Origin: CALOBA01 sp942491465 | Lineage (GTDB): Bacteria > Pseudomonadota > Gammaproteobacteria > Chromatiales > Chromatiaceae | Assembly: GCA_942491465.1 (NCBI GenBank) | Contig: CALOBA010000012.1 | Location: 1-26,984, forward strand | Length of the DNA stretch: 26,984 bases | Direction: 5' to 3' | Shown here: piece by piece, positions 7,037 through 15,766 of the stretch | Layout: each line of letters begins with the position of its first letter | How positions within the stretch are numbered: the first letter of the stretch is position 1 | Position numbers and translations under genes: made by a program | Notes under the pieces: generated by a model | What the model was told of the DNA's origin: nothing | The model's database searches: none | Seen by the model: the letters and a program-made list of their open reading frames with translations, nothing else

Positions 7037-8570
7037 CTACCGCATCAGGACATCCACCAGAAACGCCTCGTAGTCCCCGCCGTAGCGCGGATCGGGTGAG
7101 CCCTTGAAGTGCAGATAGCTCTCGGTGCCGAGGGCTTGCAGGCGGCGATGCAGATGGACGCCGAATTGGGGTGCGTGGGTTGCCCACCCCTGCTCGCCCA
7201 GAGGCCGGGGCAAGGGCGCGGTGCGGGTAGCCGAGGTAGATCGGCGGTGCCTCCGGCGATGCGAGCGCGTAGGGTGACAGGCGTCTGATCCAGGGCAGCC
7301 ATTGCGCGCGTTGGGATAGCCAGCGCTCGAATGCAGCGGCCCGACCGGCCTCGTCATAGATCCCGAAGGCGTGGGCGCCGTAGTCGATGCCGGGAATCCA
7401 GGCGCGCATCTGGCGGGGGTCCAGCGAGGTCTGGGCGTCTATGCCGACCACCGCCTGCGGTTGGGTCGACTGGCGGGAGATCGGATCCGGGCTCCACCCC
7501 TCCGCCATGTCCTCGTGCAGGGCCAGCCAGAGGGCCGTGAAGGCGCCCGCGGAGCCGCCGATGGCGCCGACCGCCTTAGGGTCGATCCGCAGCGGACCCG
7601 CGAGCCAGCGCAGGGTCTGTACCGCGCGGGCGGCATCTTCCAAGGGCATCCGTACCGCCGGCTCGATGCCGTGTCCCGGTGCGGTATGGATGAATCGATA
7701 GTTGATGGATGCGAAATGGATGCCGCGGTCCGGCAGCGTCGCCTGCAGCCCGAAGGTGTTGTCCTTGTCCAGCGCCCCCCATCCGCCGCCGTGAATCGCG
7801 ATGACCAGCGCTGCCGGGGCGGCCTCCGGGGTTAGCCGGGCCGGGTAGACGTCGATGGTCTGGTGCCAATGCGGGCCATAGGGGATGTTCCGCCAGGTCG
7901 CCGCCGGCTGGGGGCCGCCGGGCTGCTGGTCGAGCAGGCTCAGCCGGGCGCGGATGTCCTCTCCCGCGAACCGAAAGCTGCCGATCAGTGTCTTGCCGCC
8001 GTGGGCAACGGATTCGATGGTGCCCCTGAGGCGCGGCTGGTGCTGCTCGGTCAGTCGACCGAGGTCCTGCCACCGCAGCGTCGCCAGTCGGACCTTGCCG
8101 GTGGCCGGCAGCGGCTCCGGTTCGCGTGCCGCGGGCTTGCGCTCGATCACGGACAGCCGATAGCGATACCGCCCCCAGTTGCTCGCCGGCTCGAAGACGA
8201 ACGACGGTGTCCCCTCCGGCGTCAGCGTCGCGATCGTTGCGACGAAATCACCGGGGCGGATGTCCCCCGCACGCAGATATCGGGCGTCCTGGACGCCGTC
8301 AACGCGTCGATCCAGCGCGGTTGATTGGGCCAGCAGTGCCGAAGGCGTGGCCGGGACGTCGGCTAAGGATCGGTTCAGAAACAAGTGGCGCAGACGCCCG
8401 CTCGCTGAACCTTTTGATTGGCCATTTCGTGGTTGCGTCTGCACCACTTGTTTCTGAACCTTGACTAAGGCCGCCGGCGCCGACGCGCCGACGCCCGCCA
8501 CCAGCAATGCCGCCGCCAGGGCCCTGAAGCCGCGACCGAATCTGCGGGACGCCATCAACAGCCGCCGCAT
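7037..8570 (-). pseudogene. Alpha/beta-hydrolase (esterase/lipase family), frameshifted near the C-terminus
   Basis: The gene encodes a secreted esterase-like serine hydrolase. Residues 1 to about 34 form a signal peptide (FRALAAALLVAGVGASAPAA). The oxyanion-hole motif HGGGWG begins at H260, the nucleophile elbow is GGSAGA with S340, and SINYRF precedes a helix as in HSL/BD-FAE-type esterases. After PPIYLGYP (about 7,225) the frame is lost. The true C-terminus lies one frame over (PLGEQGWATHAPQFGVHLH to FLVDVLMR) and stops at 7037; it probably supplies the catalytic histidine. One extra base, or two missing, near 7221-7227 explains this. Residues 37-67 are encoded by an inverted-repeat element and look foreign. 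The start at 8570 overlaps the stop of the upstream metallophosphoesterase (TGATG), indicating translational coupling. If the frameshift is real the enzyme is probably inactive; otherwise it is a sequencing error. Confidence 0.75.
8372..8460. mobile_element. MITE-like 89-bp inverted-repeat element inside the esterase gene
   Basis: The ends GGTTCAGAAACAAGTGG and CCACTTGTTTCTGAACC are perfect inverted repeats. The pairing continues to 26 bp with a single mismatch (GCAGACGC/GCGTCTGC), leaving a 37-base centre. CTAAGG occurs just outside both ends (GCTAAGGATC on the left, TTGACTAAGG on the right), possibly a trace of target-site duplication. It has no coding capacity, as expected for a non-autonomous element. 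It stays in frame with the host gene and adds about 30 basic/polar residues just after the signal peptide. I do not recognise the IS family. Confidence 0.65.
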
Positions 8571-9577
8571 CAGCGAGGCGCGGGGGCCGCGCTGAGCCGA
8601 TGCAGCGTCACCTCCGGCGGGCAGAAGAAGCGCAGCGGTACACCGCAGGACCCGGTGCCGGCGGAGGTGTAGCCGATGAGGCCGCGCCGATGCCAGGTGC
8701 CCTTGAGCAGGTCGCGGGGGACATCGCAGACCTTGATCAGGGCATGTCCGCCGGGGAGGCAGATCTGTCCCGCATGGGTGTGGCCGCTGAGCATGATGTC
8801 GAAGCCGTGGGCGGCGGCCTCGCGATAGACCTCGGGGGAATGACTGAGGAGGACGGAGAAGCCGTCGGCGGGGATCTGGTCACGGACGCCGGCGAGGTCG
8901 TGGGTGCGGTAGAAATGCGGGTCGTCGATGCCGGCCAGGTGCAGCCGCGCGCCCTGATGCGCGATGCGCACCACCTCGTTGAGCAGGAAGCGCACGCCGG
9001 CGCGCTCCAGCGGCGGCACGATCTCGATAAAGTCGTGATTGCCGAGCACGGCGTAGACCGGGGCGGTGAGGGCCGGCAGCAGGGCGAGGGCCTCGGCCAC
9101 CGACGGGCCGTGGTCGGCGTGGGTGGTGTTGCGCAGGTCGCCGGTGAGCACCGCCAGGTGGTAGTCGAGGCCGTCGATGGCCGCACGGATGCGCTCGACG
9201 ATGACCGGGTCCAGGTCCAGGTGCAGGTCGCTCAGTTGCAGGATGGTCAGCCCGTCGAGGGCCGCGGGCATGCGCGGATGGCGGATCGGGTGCTCGACGA
9301 CCCGAATCGCCTGGAAGTTGCGGTAGCCCCAGCCCCAACAGCCGGCCAGGCGCACGACGCGCTCCACCAGCCGGTCGACGTCGACGAAGCGGCCGAGGCC
9401 GCGAAAGGGGTCTTCCTGATGCGACTCGCCGGCGACGTGATAGATCTGCTCGGACAGGCGCTGGGAGAGTCGCGCGTCACCGAGCCGAAGGCGCAGGGCG
9501 TCCAGGTCCGCGGCATCGATGGCGCAGCCGTTCACCGCTGCCTGGACACCGATCCGGACCGGCTCGGCCATGGTCAT
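8570..9577 (-). CDS. Calcineurin-like metallophosphoesterase (YkuE-like)
   Basis: The protein is a binuclear metal phosphoesterase of about 335 residues. All five family motifs are present: SDLHLD (D117, H119), TGDLR (D147), GNHD (N180, H181), LSHSPE (H246) and SGHTHAG (H266, H268). The spacing and C-terminal GLIGYTSAGTGSCGVPLRF resemble the YkuE/membrane-associated group, but no transmembrane helix is evident. The roughly 100-residue N-terminal region (GCWGWGYRNFQAIRVVEHPI) is hydrophilic. The ATG at 9577 begins 22 bases after the stop of the acyltransferase gene. A further in-frame ATG at 9571 and an overlapping one at 9625 are alternatives, none with a strong ribosome binding site. The gene overlaps the esterase start by one base. 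Its substrate is unknown; relatives cleave phosphodiesters or UDP-diacylglucosamine-like lipids. Confidence 0.85.
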   Translation of the reverse strand: MTMAEPVRIGVQAAVNGCAIDAADLDALRLRLGDARLSQRLSEQIYHVAGESHQEDPFRGLGRFVDVDRLVERVVRLAGCWGWGYRNFQAIRVVEHPIRHPRMPAALDGLTILQLSDLHLDLDPVIVERIRAAIDGLDYHLAVLTGDLRNTTHADHGPSVAEALALLPALTAPVYAVLGNHDFIEIVPPLERAGVRFLLNEVVRIAHQGARLHLAGIDDPHFYRTHDLAGVRDQIPADGFSVLLSHSPEVYREAAAHGFDIMLSGHTHAGQICLPGGHALIKVCDVPRDLLKGTWHRRGLIGYTSAGTGSCGVPLRFFCPPEVTLHRLSAAPAPR

Positions 9578-9599
9578 CGCCCGGACGTGCCGACCCGGC

Positions 9600-11222
9600 T
9601 CAGGCGGCGCGCTCGGCCACCGCATCCGCCTCGGCCTCGGCGGGCAGGTCCGCCGCCTTGGCCTGGGCCTTCAGCGTCCAGTGGATGACCAGGTTGAGCA
9701 TGCGCATGGCGGCACCGATGGCGGCGAAGACCTGGTTGGCATGCACGCCGCGGGTCTTGAACTCCCGCCCGCCCGCAAGCGTGGGGCTGACCCAGGTGAT
9801 GGTGCACTCGGTGAGCGCGTCGGTGCGCCCGCCCTTGGGGATGCGCACCTCGTAGTCGACCAGGTGCGGCAGCGTCACCCCAAGGCGCTTGACCGGCTTG
9901 ATCAGGGCGTTGGTGAAGGCGTCGAAGCCGCCGTTGCCGGCACCCACGGCGGTGACCTCTTGGCCGCGCAGCTTGAGCTTGATGCTGGCGGTGGACTCCA
10001 GCCCGATGCTGCTGGACACGTTGCAGGACAACAGCTCCGCGTGGTTGTAGTCCTTGCTCTCCAGCACCTCGGCGATGATGAACGGCAGGTCTTCGGTGGT
10101 GATCGTCTTCTTGGAATCACCCAACTCGACGATGCGCGCCAGGACCTTGCGCTGGTTCTCCTCGGACAGCGAGATGTCGAGCCGCTCCAGATTCTTGGCC
10201 AAGGATGCCTTGCCGGCGAGCTTGCCCAGGGCATAGTTGCGCCGGCGGCTGAAGCGCTCCGGCGACAGGCGCGTGTGGTAGAGGCTGCCCTTGCGGTCGC
10301 CGTCGGCGTGGATGCCGGCGGTCTGGGTGAAGACGTCGGTGCCGATGATGGGGGCGTTCTCGGCGATGCGCTTGCCGGCGAAGTACTGCACCAGGTCGCT
10401 GACGCGCACCAGATGGGACTCGTCGATATCGAGCTCGAAGCCGAGCTGGTCGCGGAGATTCACCGCCACCTCCGCCAACGAGGCGTTGCCGGCGCGCTCG
10501 CCCAGACAGTTGACGGTGCAATGCACGGCGGCGGCGCCGGCGCGGGCGGCGGCGAGCACATTGGCCGTGGCCAGGCCGTAGTCGTTGTGGGGGTGGAAGT
10601 CGAACAGCTGGCCGGGGAAGCGGCCGATCATGTCCGTCAGGGCCGCGAACACCCGCTCCGGGGTCATGACGCCCAGGGTATCGGGCAGCATGAAGTGATC
10701 GACACCGGCGCCGATCAGCCGATCCATGAAGCCGTAGACATAGTCGCGGTTGTCCACATAGCCGTTGGACCAGTCCTCCAAATACAGATTGATCCGCAGG
10801 CCGGCATCCTTGGCGATGGCGATGTCGCGCCGCACGTCCTCGGCGTGCTGGTCCAGGGTCTTGCCGAGCTGGGTACGGCAGTGCTTCTCGCTACCCTTGG
10901 CCAGCATGTTGATGACGCAGCCGCCGGCACCCCGAATCCACTCGACGCTCTTGCCGCCGTCGACAAACCCCAGCACCTCGACCCGGCAGTCCAGCTCGCG
11001 CTCGCGCGCCCAGTCGATGATCCGCGCCACCGCCGCCTGCTCGCCGCGGGAGACCCGCGCCGAGGCGACCTCGATGCGGTCCACCTGCACCAGCTCCAGC
11101 AGCGCCTTGGCGATGTTGGTCTTCTCATCGGGCGAGAACGAGACGCCCTGGGTCTGCTCGCCGTCGCGCAGCGTGGTATCGAGGATGCGGATGCTCTTGC
11201 TGTCGGTATTCATCGGGCTCAT
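9600..11222 (-). CDS. Citramalate / 2-isopropylmalate synthase-family enzyme with LeuA regulatory domain
   Basis: The 540-residue enzyme condenses acetyl-CoA with a 2-oxo acid. It has the signature LDTTLRDGEQ (D15-Q23, including R19 and D20), the metal ligands HPHND (H210, H212, N213, D214), and a conserved NCLGERAGNASLAEV stretch. It ends in a LeuA dimer/allosteric domain (about residues 390-515, SSSIGLESTASIKLKLRG to GVHANQVFAAIGAAMRMLN). These parts identify the IPMS/homocitrate/citramalate synthase superfamily. The substrate (2-oxoisovalerate, pyruvate or other) cannot be fixed from motifs alone. Sequence style, such as QTQGVSFSPDEK, suggests the shorter leucine/isoleucine branch rather than long actinobacterial LeuA. 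The start at 11222 is used, with an ATG at 11213 as alternative. It is transcribed away from the ATPase operon, leaving a shared 211-base upstream region. Confidence 0.85.
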   Translation of the reverse strand: MSPMNTDSKSIRILDTTLRDGEQTQGVSFSPDEKTNIAKALLELVQVDRIEVASARVSRGEQAAVARIIDWARERELDCRVEVLGFVDGGKSVEWIRGAGGCVINMLAKGSEKHCRTQLGKTLDQHAEDVRRDIAIAKDAGLRINLYLEDWSNGYVDNRDYVYGFMDRLIGAGVDHFMLPDTLGVMTPERVFAALTDMIGRFPGQLFDFHPHNDYGLATANVLAAARAGAAAVHCTVNCLGERAGNASLAEVAVNLRDQLGFELDIDESHLVRVSDLVQYFAGKRIAENAPIIGTDVFTQTAGIHADGDRKGSLYHTRLSPERFSRRRNYALGKLAGKASLAKNLERLDISLSEENQRKVLARIVELGDSKKTITTEDLPFIIAEVLESKDYNHAELLSCNVSSSIGLESTASIKLKLRGQEVTAVGAGNGGFDAFTNALIKPVKRLGVTLPHLVDYEVRIPKGGRTDALTECTITWVSPTLAGGREFKTRGVHANQVFAAIGAAMRMLNLVIHWTLKAQAKAADLPAEAEADAVAERAA

Positions 11223-11433
11223 GCGGGTTGCGGGCGGCGGTCGGGGCGCCCTAATCTAGGACTTGCCGCGCATGATACGCCCGCCGGGCGGGTCTTGCCC
11301 GGAGCGGACGGCATCGTCGCGCCGTGATTGCGTCAGACCCTACCACCGCGCTCGGGTTTGCAGTAACCTTGCCCTCCCCGCCCCTTCCCAACCCCTCCTC
11401 AACCCCTCCCCGAGTCGACAGGTCCCCACGACG

Positions 11434-11751
11434 ATGGACGATACCCTCAACCGGCTGATCGAGGCCGAGACCCGTGCCGAGACCTTGGCCCAAGAGGCCG
11501 AGCGTGAACAGGAGCGGGTCATTCAGGCGGCGCTGGCCGAGACCAAGGCCCTCGATCAGCGCTTCACCGCCCGCATCCCGGACATGCACCGCGAGCAGCT
11601 CAACAAGGCCGAGGAGCGCGCCGAGCAGACCGTCGCCGAGCTCAAACGCCGCTACGACGAGCGCCATGTGGAACTGCGCGACATGGCCGAGCAGCACGAG
11701 GAGGATGCCCTGCGCGCCGCCTTCCGGCTGCTGCTGGACCCGGAACATTGA
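11434..11751 (+). CDS. V/A-type ATPase peripheral-stalk subunit G/H
   Basis: The 105-residue protein is almost entirely charged alpha-helix. It starts DDTLNRLIEAETRAETLAQ and is rich in Glu, Arg and Ala with heptad spacing, as in AhaH/NtpF-type (subunit G/H) coiled coils that pair with subunit E to form the peripheral stalk. Length is normal for the family. The frame is open to 11263, but only the ATG at 11434 gives a family-like N-terminus. It is the first gene of the ATPase operon, 37 bases ahead of subunit C. The central section (MHREQLNKAEERAEQTVAELKRRYDE, shown here only in outline) continues the helix without breaks. Assignment rests on composition, size and position, since these subunits are poorly conserved. 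Confidence 0.8.
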   Translation: MDDTLNRLIEAETRAETLAQEAEREQERVIQAALAETKALDQRFTARIPDMHREQLNKAEERAEQTVAELKRRYDERHVELRDMAEQHEEDALRAAFRLLLDPEH

Positions 11752-11788
11752 GCCCCTTGCCCACCCGCGCCGCCGAGCCCGCCGAGCG

Positions 11789-12853
11789 ATGAGCGCCGCC
11801 GCCCACGCCTACCTGAACACCCGCGTCTCGGTCATGTCCACGCGGCTGCTGGATCATGACCGGATCGCCGAGCTGGCCCGGCTCAAGCTGCCGGAGCTGG
11901 CCGAGCGCCTGCACCTGGAGTCGCTGCTCGACGACACCCTGAGCGCGCGCGCCAAGAGCCGGGCCATGGAGCAGGCGCTGATCCACACCCTACTGAACGA
12001 GCTTGATATCCTGATCCGCCCGGTGAACGCCGTCGAGCGCGACCTGATGCTCAAGTGGGGCAGAAAATTCGCCCTGTTCAACCTGAAGACCCTGCTGCGC
12101 GGCAAGCTCTACCAGCGCGACCCGGCGGAGATCCGCGAGAACCTCTACGAACTGCCGGCGGCGGTGCGCCTGCCGGTCCCGCGGCGCGAGCTGTTCAGGG
12201 CCGAGAACGCCGCGGAGCTGCTGCGCGTGCTGGAGCAGACCCAATACGGGCTGATCGCCCGCCAGGCCCGCGAGGTCTTTGAGCAGCGCCGCGACCCCTT
12301 CGCGCTGGAGGCGGCCATCGACCAGCGCTACTACAGCGAGATGACCCGTGCCGTGATGCGGTTCGACAGCGCCAGCCTGCAGCCCCTGCGCGCCCTGCTC
12401 GGCGCCGTGCTCGATCAGGTCAACCTGATGTGGATGCTGCGCTTTCGCTTCGCCTACAAGCTCTCGCCGAGCGAGACCTTCTACTACCTGGTACCGTCGT
12501 TCAAGCTGCTGCACCGCGACCGGCTGCTCAAACTGGTCAACATCGACAGCCTCGAGCGCCTGCTCGCCGAGCTGCCGCCGCCGCTGAATCAGGCCCTGGC
12601 CGGCAGCACCAGCCTGATCGACATCCAAAAGCGCAGCGGCGCGCTGATGGCCGCCGATGTGCGCCGCATCCTGAGCCAGGGCGGTGCCGGCGTCGCCCGC
12701 GCCCTGGCCTACCTGATCCTGCGCGAGCGCGACCTGCACACCCTGTTCTCGCTGATCCAGGGCCGGCTGCTCGACCTGCCTGAGCCGCTGATCGAGGTCG
12801 GCATCGAGCTGGCCGACCCGCACTGTCCGCCGGCCATGCCGGTGGCCGCCTAG
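11789..12853 (+). CDS. V/A-type ATPase subunit C (AC39/NtpC family)
   Basis: This 354-residue all-helical protein joins the central stalk to the membrane ring. Recognisable AC39 features are YLNTRVSVMSTRLL at the N-terminus, FALEAAIDQRYYSEM, and LDQVNLMWMLRFRFAYKLSPSETFYYLVP in the middle; the last matches the family's helix that recurs in each repeat. Family members are usually 330-380 residues. The ATG at 11789 is the only start that gives this N-terminus; the open frame extends far upstream through subunit G. The ribosome binding site is weak, so translation may depend on the upstream gene. Confidence 0.87.
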   Translation: MSAAAHAYLNTRVSVMSTRLLDHDRIAELARLKLPELAERLHLESLLDDTLSARAKSRAMEQALIHTLLNELDILIRPVNAVERDLMLKWGRKFALFNLKTLLRGKLYQRDPAEIRENLYELPAAVRLPVPRRELFRAENAAELLRVLEQTQYGLIARQAREVFEQRRDPFALEAAIDQRYYSEMTRAVMRFDSASLQPLRALLGAVLDQVNLMWMLRFRFAYKLSPSETFYYLVPSFKLLHRDRLLKLVNIDSLERLLAELPPPLNQALAGSTSLIDIQKRSGALMAADVRRILSQGGAGVARALAYLILRERDLHTLFSLIQGRLLDLPEPLIEVGIELADPHCPPAMPVAA

Positions 12854-12893
12854 ATGACCCGACCCGTACGCCCCGCCGGAGGTTTTTGACCAC

Positions 12894-14804
12894 ATGCTCC
12901 GCCCCAAGCCCATGCGCCATGTGCGTCTGCTGGCGATGGTCGACGACCTGCCGCAGGCGTCGCTGACGCTGGCCGAGACCGCCAGCTTTCACCCGGATAC
13001 GCGCCCACCCGAGGAGCCGCGGCTGTCCGAGCAGGCCGGCGGCGACTATCGTGCGATCTATCAGCAGACCCGCTCGCGGCTGGAGAAGATCGCCAAGCTG
13101 GTGGCGGTGCCGGAGACGCCGGTCATCGAGCAGGTACGGGTGGTCTACCACGAGGAGCTTACGGCGCTGGGCATTCAGCTTCGCGATCGCTGGGCCCAGG
13201 TCGGTCGCTTTGACGAGGGCTTGCGCCGGATCGACGAGCAGGAGCGGCTGATCCGCGAGCAGGAGGCGGCGCTGGCCAACTTTGCCGACCTCAATCTCGA
13301 CCTGGGCGCGTTGCGCACCAAGACCCGGTTCCTGGACTTCTATGTCGGCATGGTGCCGCGGGAGAGCGTGCGCGCCCTGGAGGGCTCGGTGAAGCTGGCC
13401 GAGCACATGCTGTTTGAGTATCTGCAGCGTGGCGACCACACCCACGTCATCATCGTCGGCCCCAAGGGCGAGCAGGAGTCGCAGCTCAATGCGGTGCTGC
13501 AATCCGCCGGCTTTCAGGCGCTGCCGATCCCCGAGGGCATCGAGCGCGGCAGCGCCGCCGAGAAGATCGACGAGCTCAAGCAGCGCCGCACCGAACTGCT
13601 CGCCCGGCGCGAGACCCTCCAGTCCGAGCTTGCCGCCTGGGGCGAGGACAACCGCGAGCTGCTGCTGCAGGCCCGCCAGGCGCTGCTGCTGGCCGAGCCC
13701 TTCGTGACCCTGGACCCATCGATCCGCTGCGTCGGCCACCTGGCCGCGCTCGCGGGCTGGGTGCCGGCGGATGCCGTCGATGACTTGGAACGGCGCCTGC
13801 GCGAGACCCTGGCGTTGCCCTTCGACATGCAGGTGCGCGAGCCGCTGCGCGAGGAGCGCCGGCTGGTGCCGACGGTGCCGACGCGCAGCCGGCTGCTGGA
13901 GCCCTTCGCCGTGCTGGTCAAGCAGTACGGCATCCCCGAGTACGGCGAGATCGACCCGACCCCATTGTTCGCGCTGACCTTCCTGTTGATGTTCGGCATG
14001 ATGTTCGGCGACGTCGGCCACGGCGCCGTCATCGCGCTGGCGGCCTGGTATTTCCGTGCCAAGCTCAAGGCCTTCGCCTGGTTCGGCGTTGCCGCCGGCA
14101 TCTCCTCGATCCTGTTCGGCTTCCTGTTCGGCAGCGTCTTCGGCGTCGAGCACATCTCCTGGCTGCCGGCGATCTGGATGGCCCCGCTGGACGACCCGAT
14201 CCTGATGCTGAAGGTCGCGCTGGGCTGGGGCGTCGGCTTCATCGTCATCGCCTGCCTGCTCGGCATCTACAACCGGATCGTGACCGGCAACCTTCAGGGC
14301 GCGATCTTCAGCCCCCACGGCGTGGTCAACCTGCTGTTCTACCTCGGCTTCCTGGCCGGCGGCTACGGCCTGGCCACGGCCGGCAGCTTCGGCTGGGGGC
14401 CGGGACTGGTGGTCATCGGGGCACTCGGCGTGCTCGGCGGCTATCAGTGGCGGCACCTGACCGGTCCCACCGGGGAACGGGCGCTGATCGTCTTCATCGA
14501 GACCCTGGACACGGTCATCGTCTACCTGTCCAACACGCTGTCGTTCCTGCGCGTCTCCGCCTTCAGCCTGAACCACGCCGCGCTCGCCATCGCCATCTTT
14601 ACGCTGGCGGACATGCTTGGCACCGTGGGCACCGTGCTGACGCTGATCCTGGGCAACCTGTTCATCCTGGTCCTGGAGGGCGGCATCGTCATGATCCAGG
14701 TCATGCGGCTGGAGTACTACGAGGGCTTCTCGCGGTACTTCTCCGGTGAGGGACATGCGTTTGCGCCGTTGAGGCTGCGTGGTGGTGGGGGTGGTGCCGT
14801 TTGA
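12894..14804 (+). CDS. V/A-type ATPase subunit I (a-subunit, membrane stator)
   Basis: The 636-residue stator subunit carries ions across the membrane next to the K ring. Residues 1 to about 345 form a cytoplasmic domain with two coiled-coil stretches (around 100-130 and 225-260). Residues about 360-620 contain roughly seven to eight hydrophobic helices, beginning PLFALTFLLMFGMMFGDVGHG. The helix LSFLRVSAFSLNHAAL carries R553, the counterpart of the essential arginine in yeast Vph1 (YLRLWALSLAHA context). Length is typical of bacterial and archaeal subunit I (about 600-660). The start has a good GGAGG ribosome binding site 11 bases upstream. The C-terminal tail RLRGGGGGAV is unusual but short. 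A large hairpin follows the gene. Confidence 0.93.
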   Translation: MLRPKPMRHVRLLAMVDDLPQASLTLAETASFHPDTRPPEEPRLSEQAGGDYRAIYQQTRSRLEKIAKLVAVPETPVIEQVRVVYHEELTALGIQLRDRWAQVGRFDEGLRRIDEQERLIREQEAALANFADLNLDLGALRTKTRFLDFYVGMVPRESVRALEGSVKLAEHMLFEYLQRGDHTHVIIVGPKGEQESQLNAVLQSAGFQALPIPEGIERGSAAEKIDELKQRRTELLARRETLQSELAAWGEDNRELLLQARQALLLAEPFVTLDPSIRCVGHLAALAGWVPADAVDDLERRLRETLALPFDMQVREPLREERRLVPTVPTRSRLLEPFAVLVKQYGIPEYGEIDPTPLFALTFLLMFGMMFGDVGHGAVIALAAWYFRAKLKAFAWFGVAAGISSILFGFLFGSVFGVEHISWLPAIWMAPLDDPILMLKVALGWGVGFIVIACLLGIYNRIVTGNLQGAIFSPHGVVNLLFYLGFLAGGYGLATAGSFGWGPGLVVIGALGVLGGYQWRHLTGPTGERALIVFIETLDTVIVYLSNTLSFLRVSAFSLNHAALAIAIFTLADMLGTVGTVLTLILGNLFILVLEGGIVMIQVMRLEYYEGFSRYFSGEGHAFAPLRLRGGGGGAV

Positions 14805-14822
14805 TGGTCATGGTCTTTCGTG

Positions 14823-14882
14823 GTCGTGATCGTGATCGTGGTCGAGTCCGCGAACGAGGATTGTTTCGATCACGATCACGAC
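14823..14882 (+). promoter_or_regulatory. Strong 16-bp inverted repeat between subunit I and K genes
   Basis: GTCGTGATCGTGATCG at 14823-14838 pairs perfectly with CGATCACGATCACGAC at 14867-14882 across a 28-base loop. The arms are built from the tandem unit GATCGT, so slipped pairings are possible. It lies 18 bases after the subunit I stop and about 80 bases before the K start. No U-run follows. Ring subunits are needed in several copies, so a processing or mRNA-stabilising hairpin here, raising K expression, is a plausible inference. Partial termination or a simple dispersed repeat are alternatives. Confidence 0.65.
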
Positions 14883-14961
14883 ATCGCCCGCGTCCAAACG
14901 CCTTTGTCTGCCCGGCCGCTGAACCTTATTTTTCCGATCAACCTGACTTGAGAGAGAGCAC

Positions 14962-15405
14962 ATGTACTGGCTTGTCGCCCTGATGTCCGTCGCCATCGCC
15001 GGTCTGATCCTGACCGGCATCATCCTGGAGCTGCGCCCGGCGCTGCGCGTGCCCGGCTGGTTCAAGCCCGCCTTGGGCTCACAGCTGATGGTCTTTGTCG
15101 GCGCCCAACTCGGGCTGCTGCTGCTCGGCGTCAATGAGGTCATGGCCGAGGAGACCGTCGAGGTCGTGGCCAATGTGACCGAGATGTCCACCGGCATGGG
15201 CCTGGCGATCCTCGGCGTCGGCGTGCCCACGGGGCTGTCGACCATCGGTGCCGGCATCGCCGTCGGGCCGATCGGTGCCGCGTCGCTGGCCGCCGTGATG
15301 GAACGCCCGGAGGCCCTGGGTCGCAGCCTGATCTTCCTCGGCCTGGCGGAGGGTATCGCCATCTACGGCCTGGTCATGAGCATCCTGCTGCTGAACCGGC
15401 TCTGA
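14962..15405 (+). CDS. V/A-type ATPase proteolipid subunit K (c-ring)
   Basis: The 147-residue membrane protein has four hydrophobic helices: about 2-24 (YWLVALMSVAIAGLI), 42-60 (MVFVGAQLGLLLLG), 77-110 and 117-145. The last contains the ion-binding carboxylate E130 (GLAEGIAIYG). The third helix has the small-residue pattern GVPTGLSTIGAGIAVGPIGAA typical of ring-lining helices. The first hairpin has no membrane-embedded acid, so there is one carboxylate per four helices, as in classical V-type proteolipids, unless the first segment is a leader. The residue after E130 is Gly, not the Ser/Thr of sodium-binding rings, and no Gln is seen in the inner helix; this favours proton coupling (inference). 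The ribosome binding site GAGAGAG lies just upstream. Confidence 0.9.
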   Translation: MYWLVALMSVAIAGLILTGIILELRPALRVPGWFKPALGSQLMVFVGAQLGLLLLGVNEVMAEETVEVVANVTEMSTGMGLAILGVGVPTGLSTIGAGIAVGPIGAASLAAVMERPEALGRSLIFLGLAEGIAIYGLVMSILLLNRL

Positions 15406-15412
15406 GCTGCGG

Positions 15413-15766
15413 ATGGCGACCCCGACCCCGGACTTCGGCCAGCCGGCCGAGACGCGTCTGCTGTTCTTAGGCGACCAGGCCCTGGCCGACGGCTTTCGGC
15501 TGATCGGCTTCGAGACCCGGGCCGACCCGGAGCCGGACGCCGTCGAGCAACTGCTGCGCGAGCTCCAGCGCAGCCGCGAGCACGCCTTCATCATCGTCGA
15601 CGAGGCGCTGATGGCGGCGCAGATCCCGGCCCTGATGCAGGTCCGCGACGAGGGCGGGCGCATCGTCGTCATCGCCGTCCCCACCCTGCGGGGGGAGCCG
15701 CGGCTGAACAGCGAGGTGGCCGAGCGGCTGACGGCGATGTTCGGGGGGGCGGCGCTTGGGCGTTAG
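15413..15766 (+). CDS. V/A-type ATPase subunit F (central stalk)
   Basis: The 117-residue protein has a Rossmann-like fold characteristic of subunit F: RLLFLGDQALADGFRLIGFET, then AFIIVDEALMAAQIP, then IVVIAVPTL. Subunit F sits on the rotor with D and modulates activity. Its length is normal. It begins seven bases after the K stop, so the two are tightly linked in one transcript. The N-terminal extension ATPTPDFGQPAE before the first strand is a little longer than usual. Confidence 0.85.
   Translation: MATPTPDFGQPAETRLLFLGDQALADGFRLIGFETRADPEPDAVEQLLRELQRSREHAFIIVDEALMAAQIPALMQVRDEGGRIVVIAVPTLRGEPRLNSEVAERLTAMFGGAALGR

Noticed and set aside
8600..9688. 362-codon plus-strand frame opposite the metallophosphoesterase
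   Set aside because: It is antisense to a gene with all five catalytic motifs; its composition is shadow-like.
9519..11327. 602-codon plus-strand open frame opposite the citramalate/isopropylmalate synthase gene
   Set aside because: It is a shadow frame: repetitive His/Gly/Asp/Val composition opposite a clear enzyme gene.
12537..14756. 739-codon minus-strand open frame opposite subunit I
   Set aside because: It lies entirely antisense to a well-supported ATPase gene. Its translation is Gln/His/Asp/Arg-rich low-information sequence, the usual shadow in GC-rich DNA.
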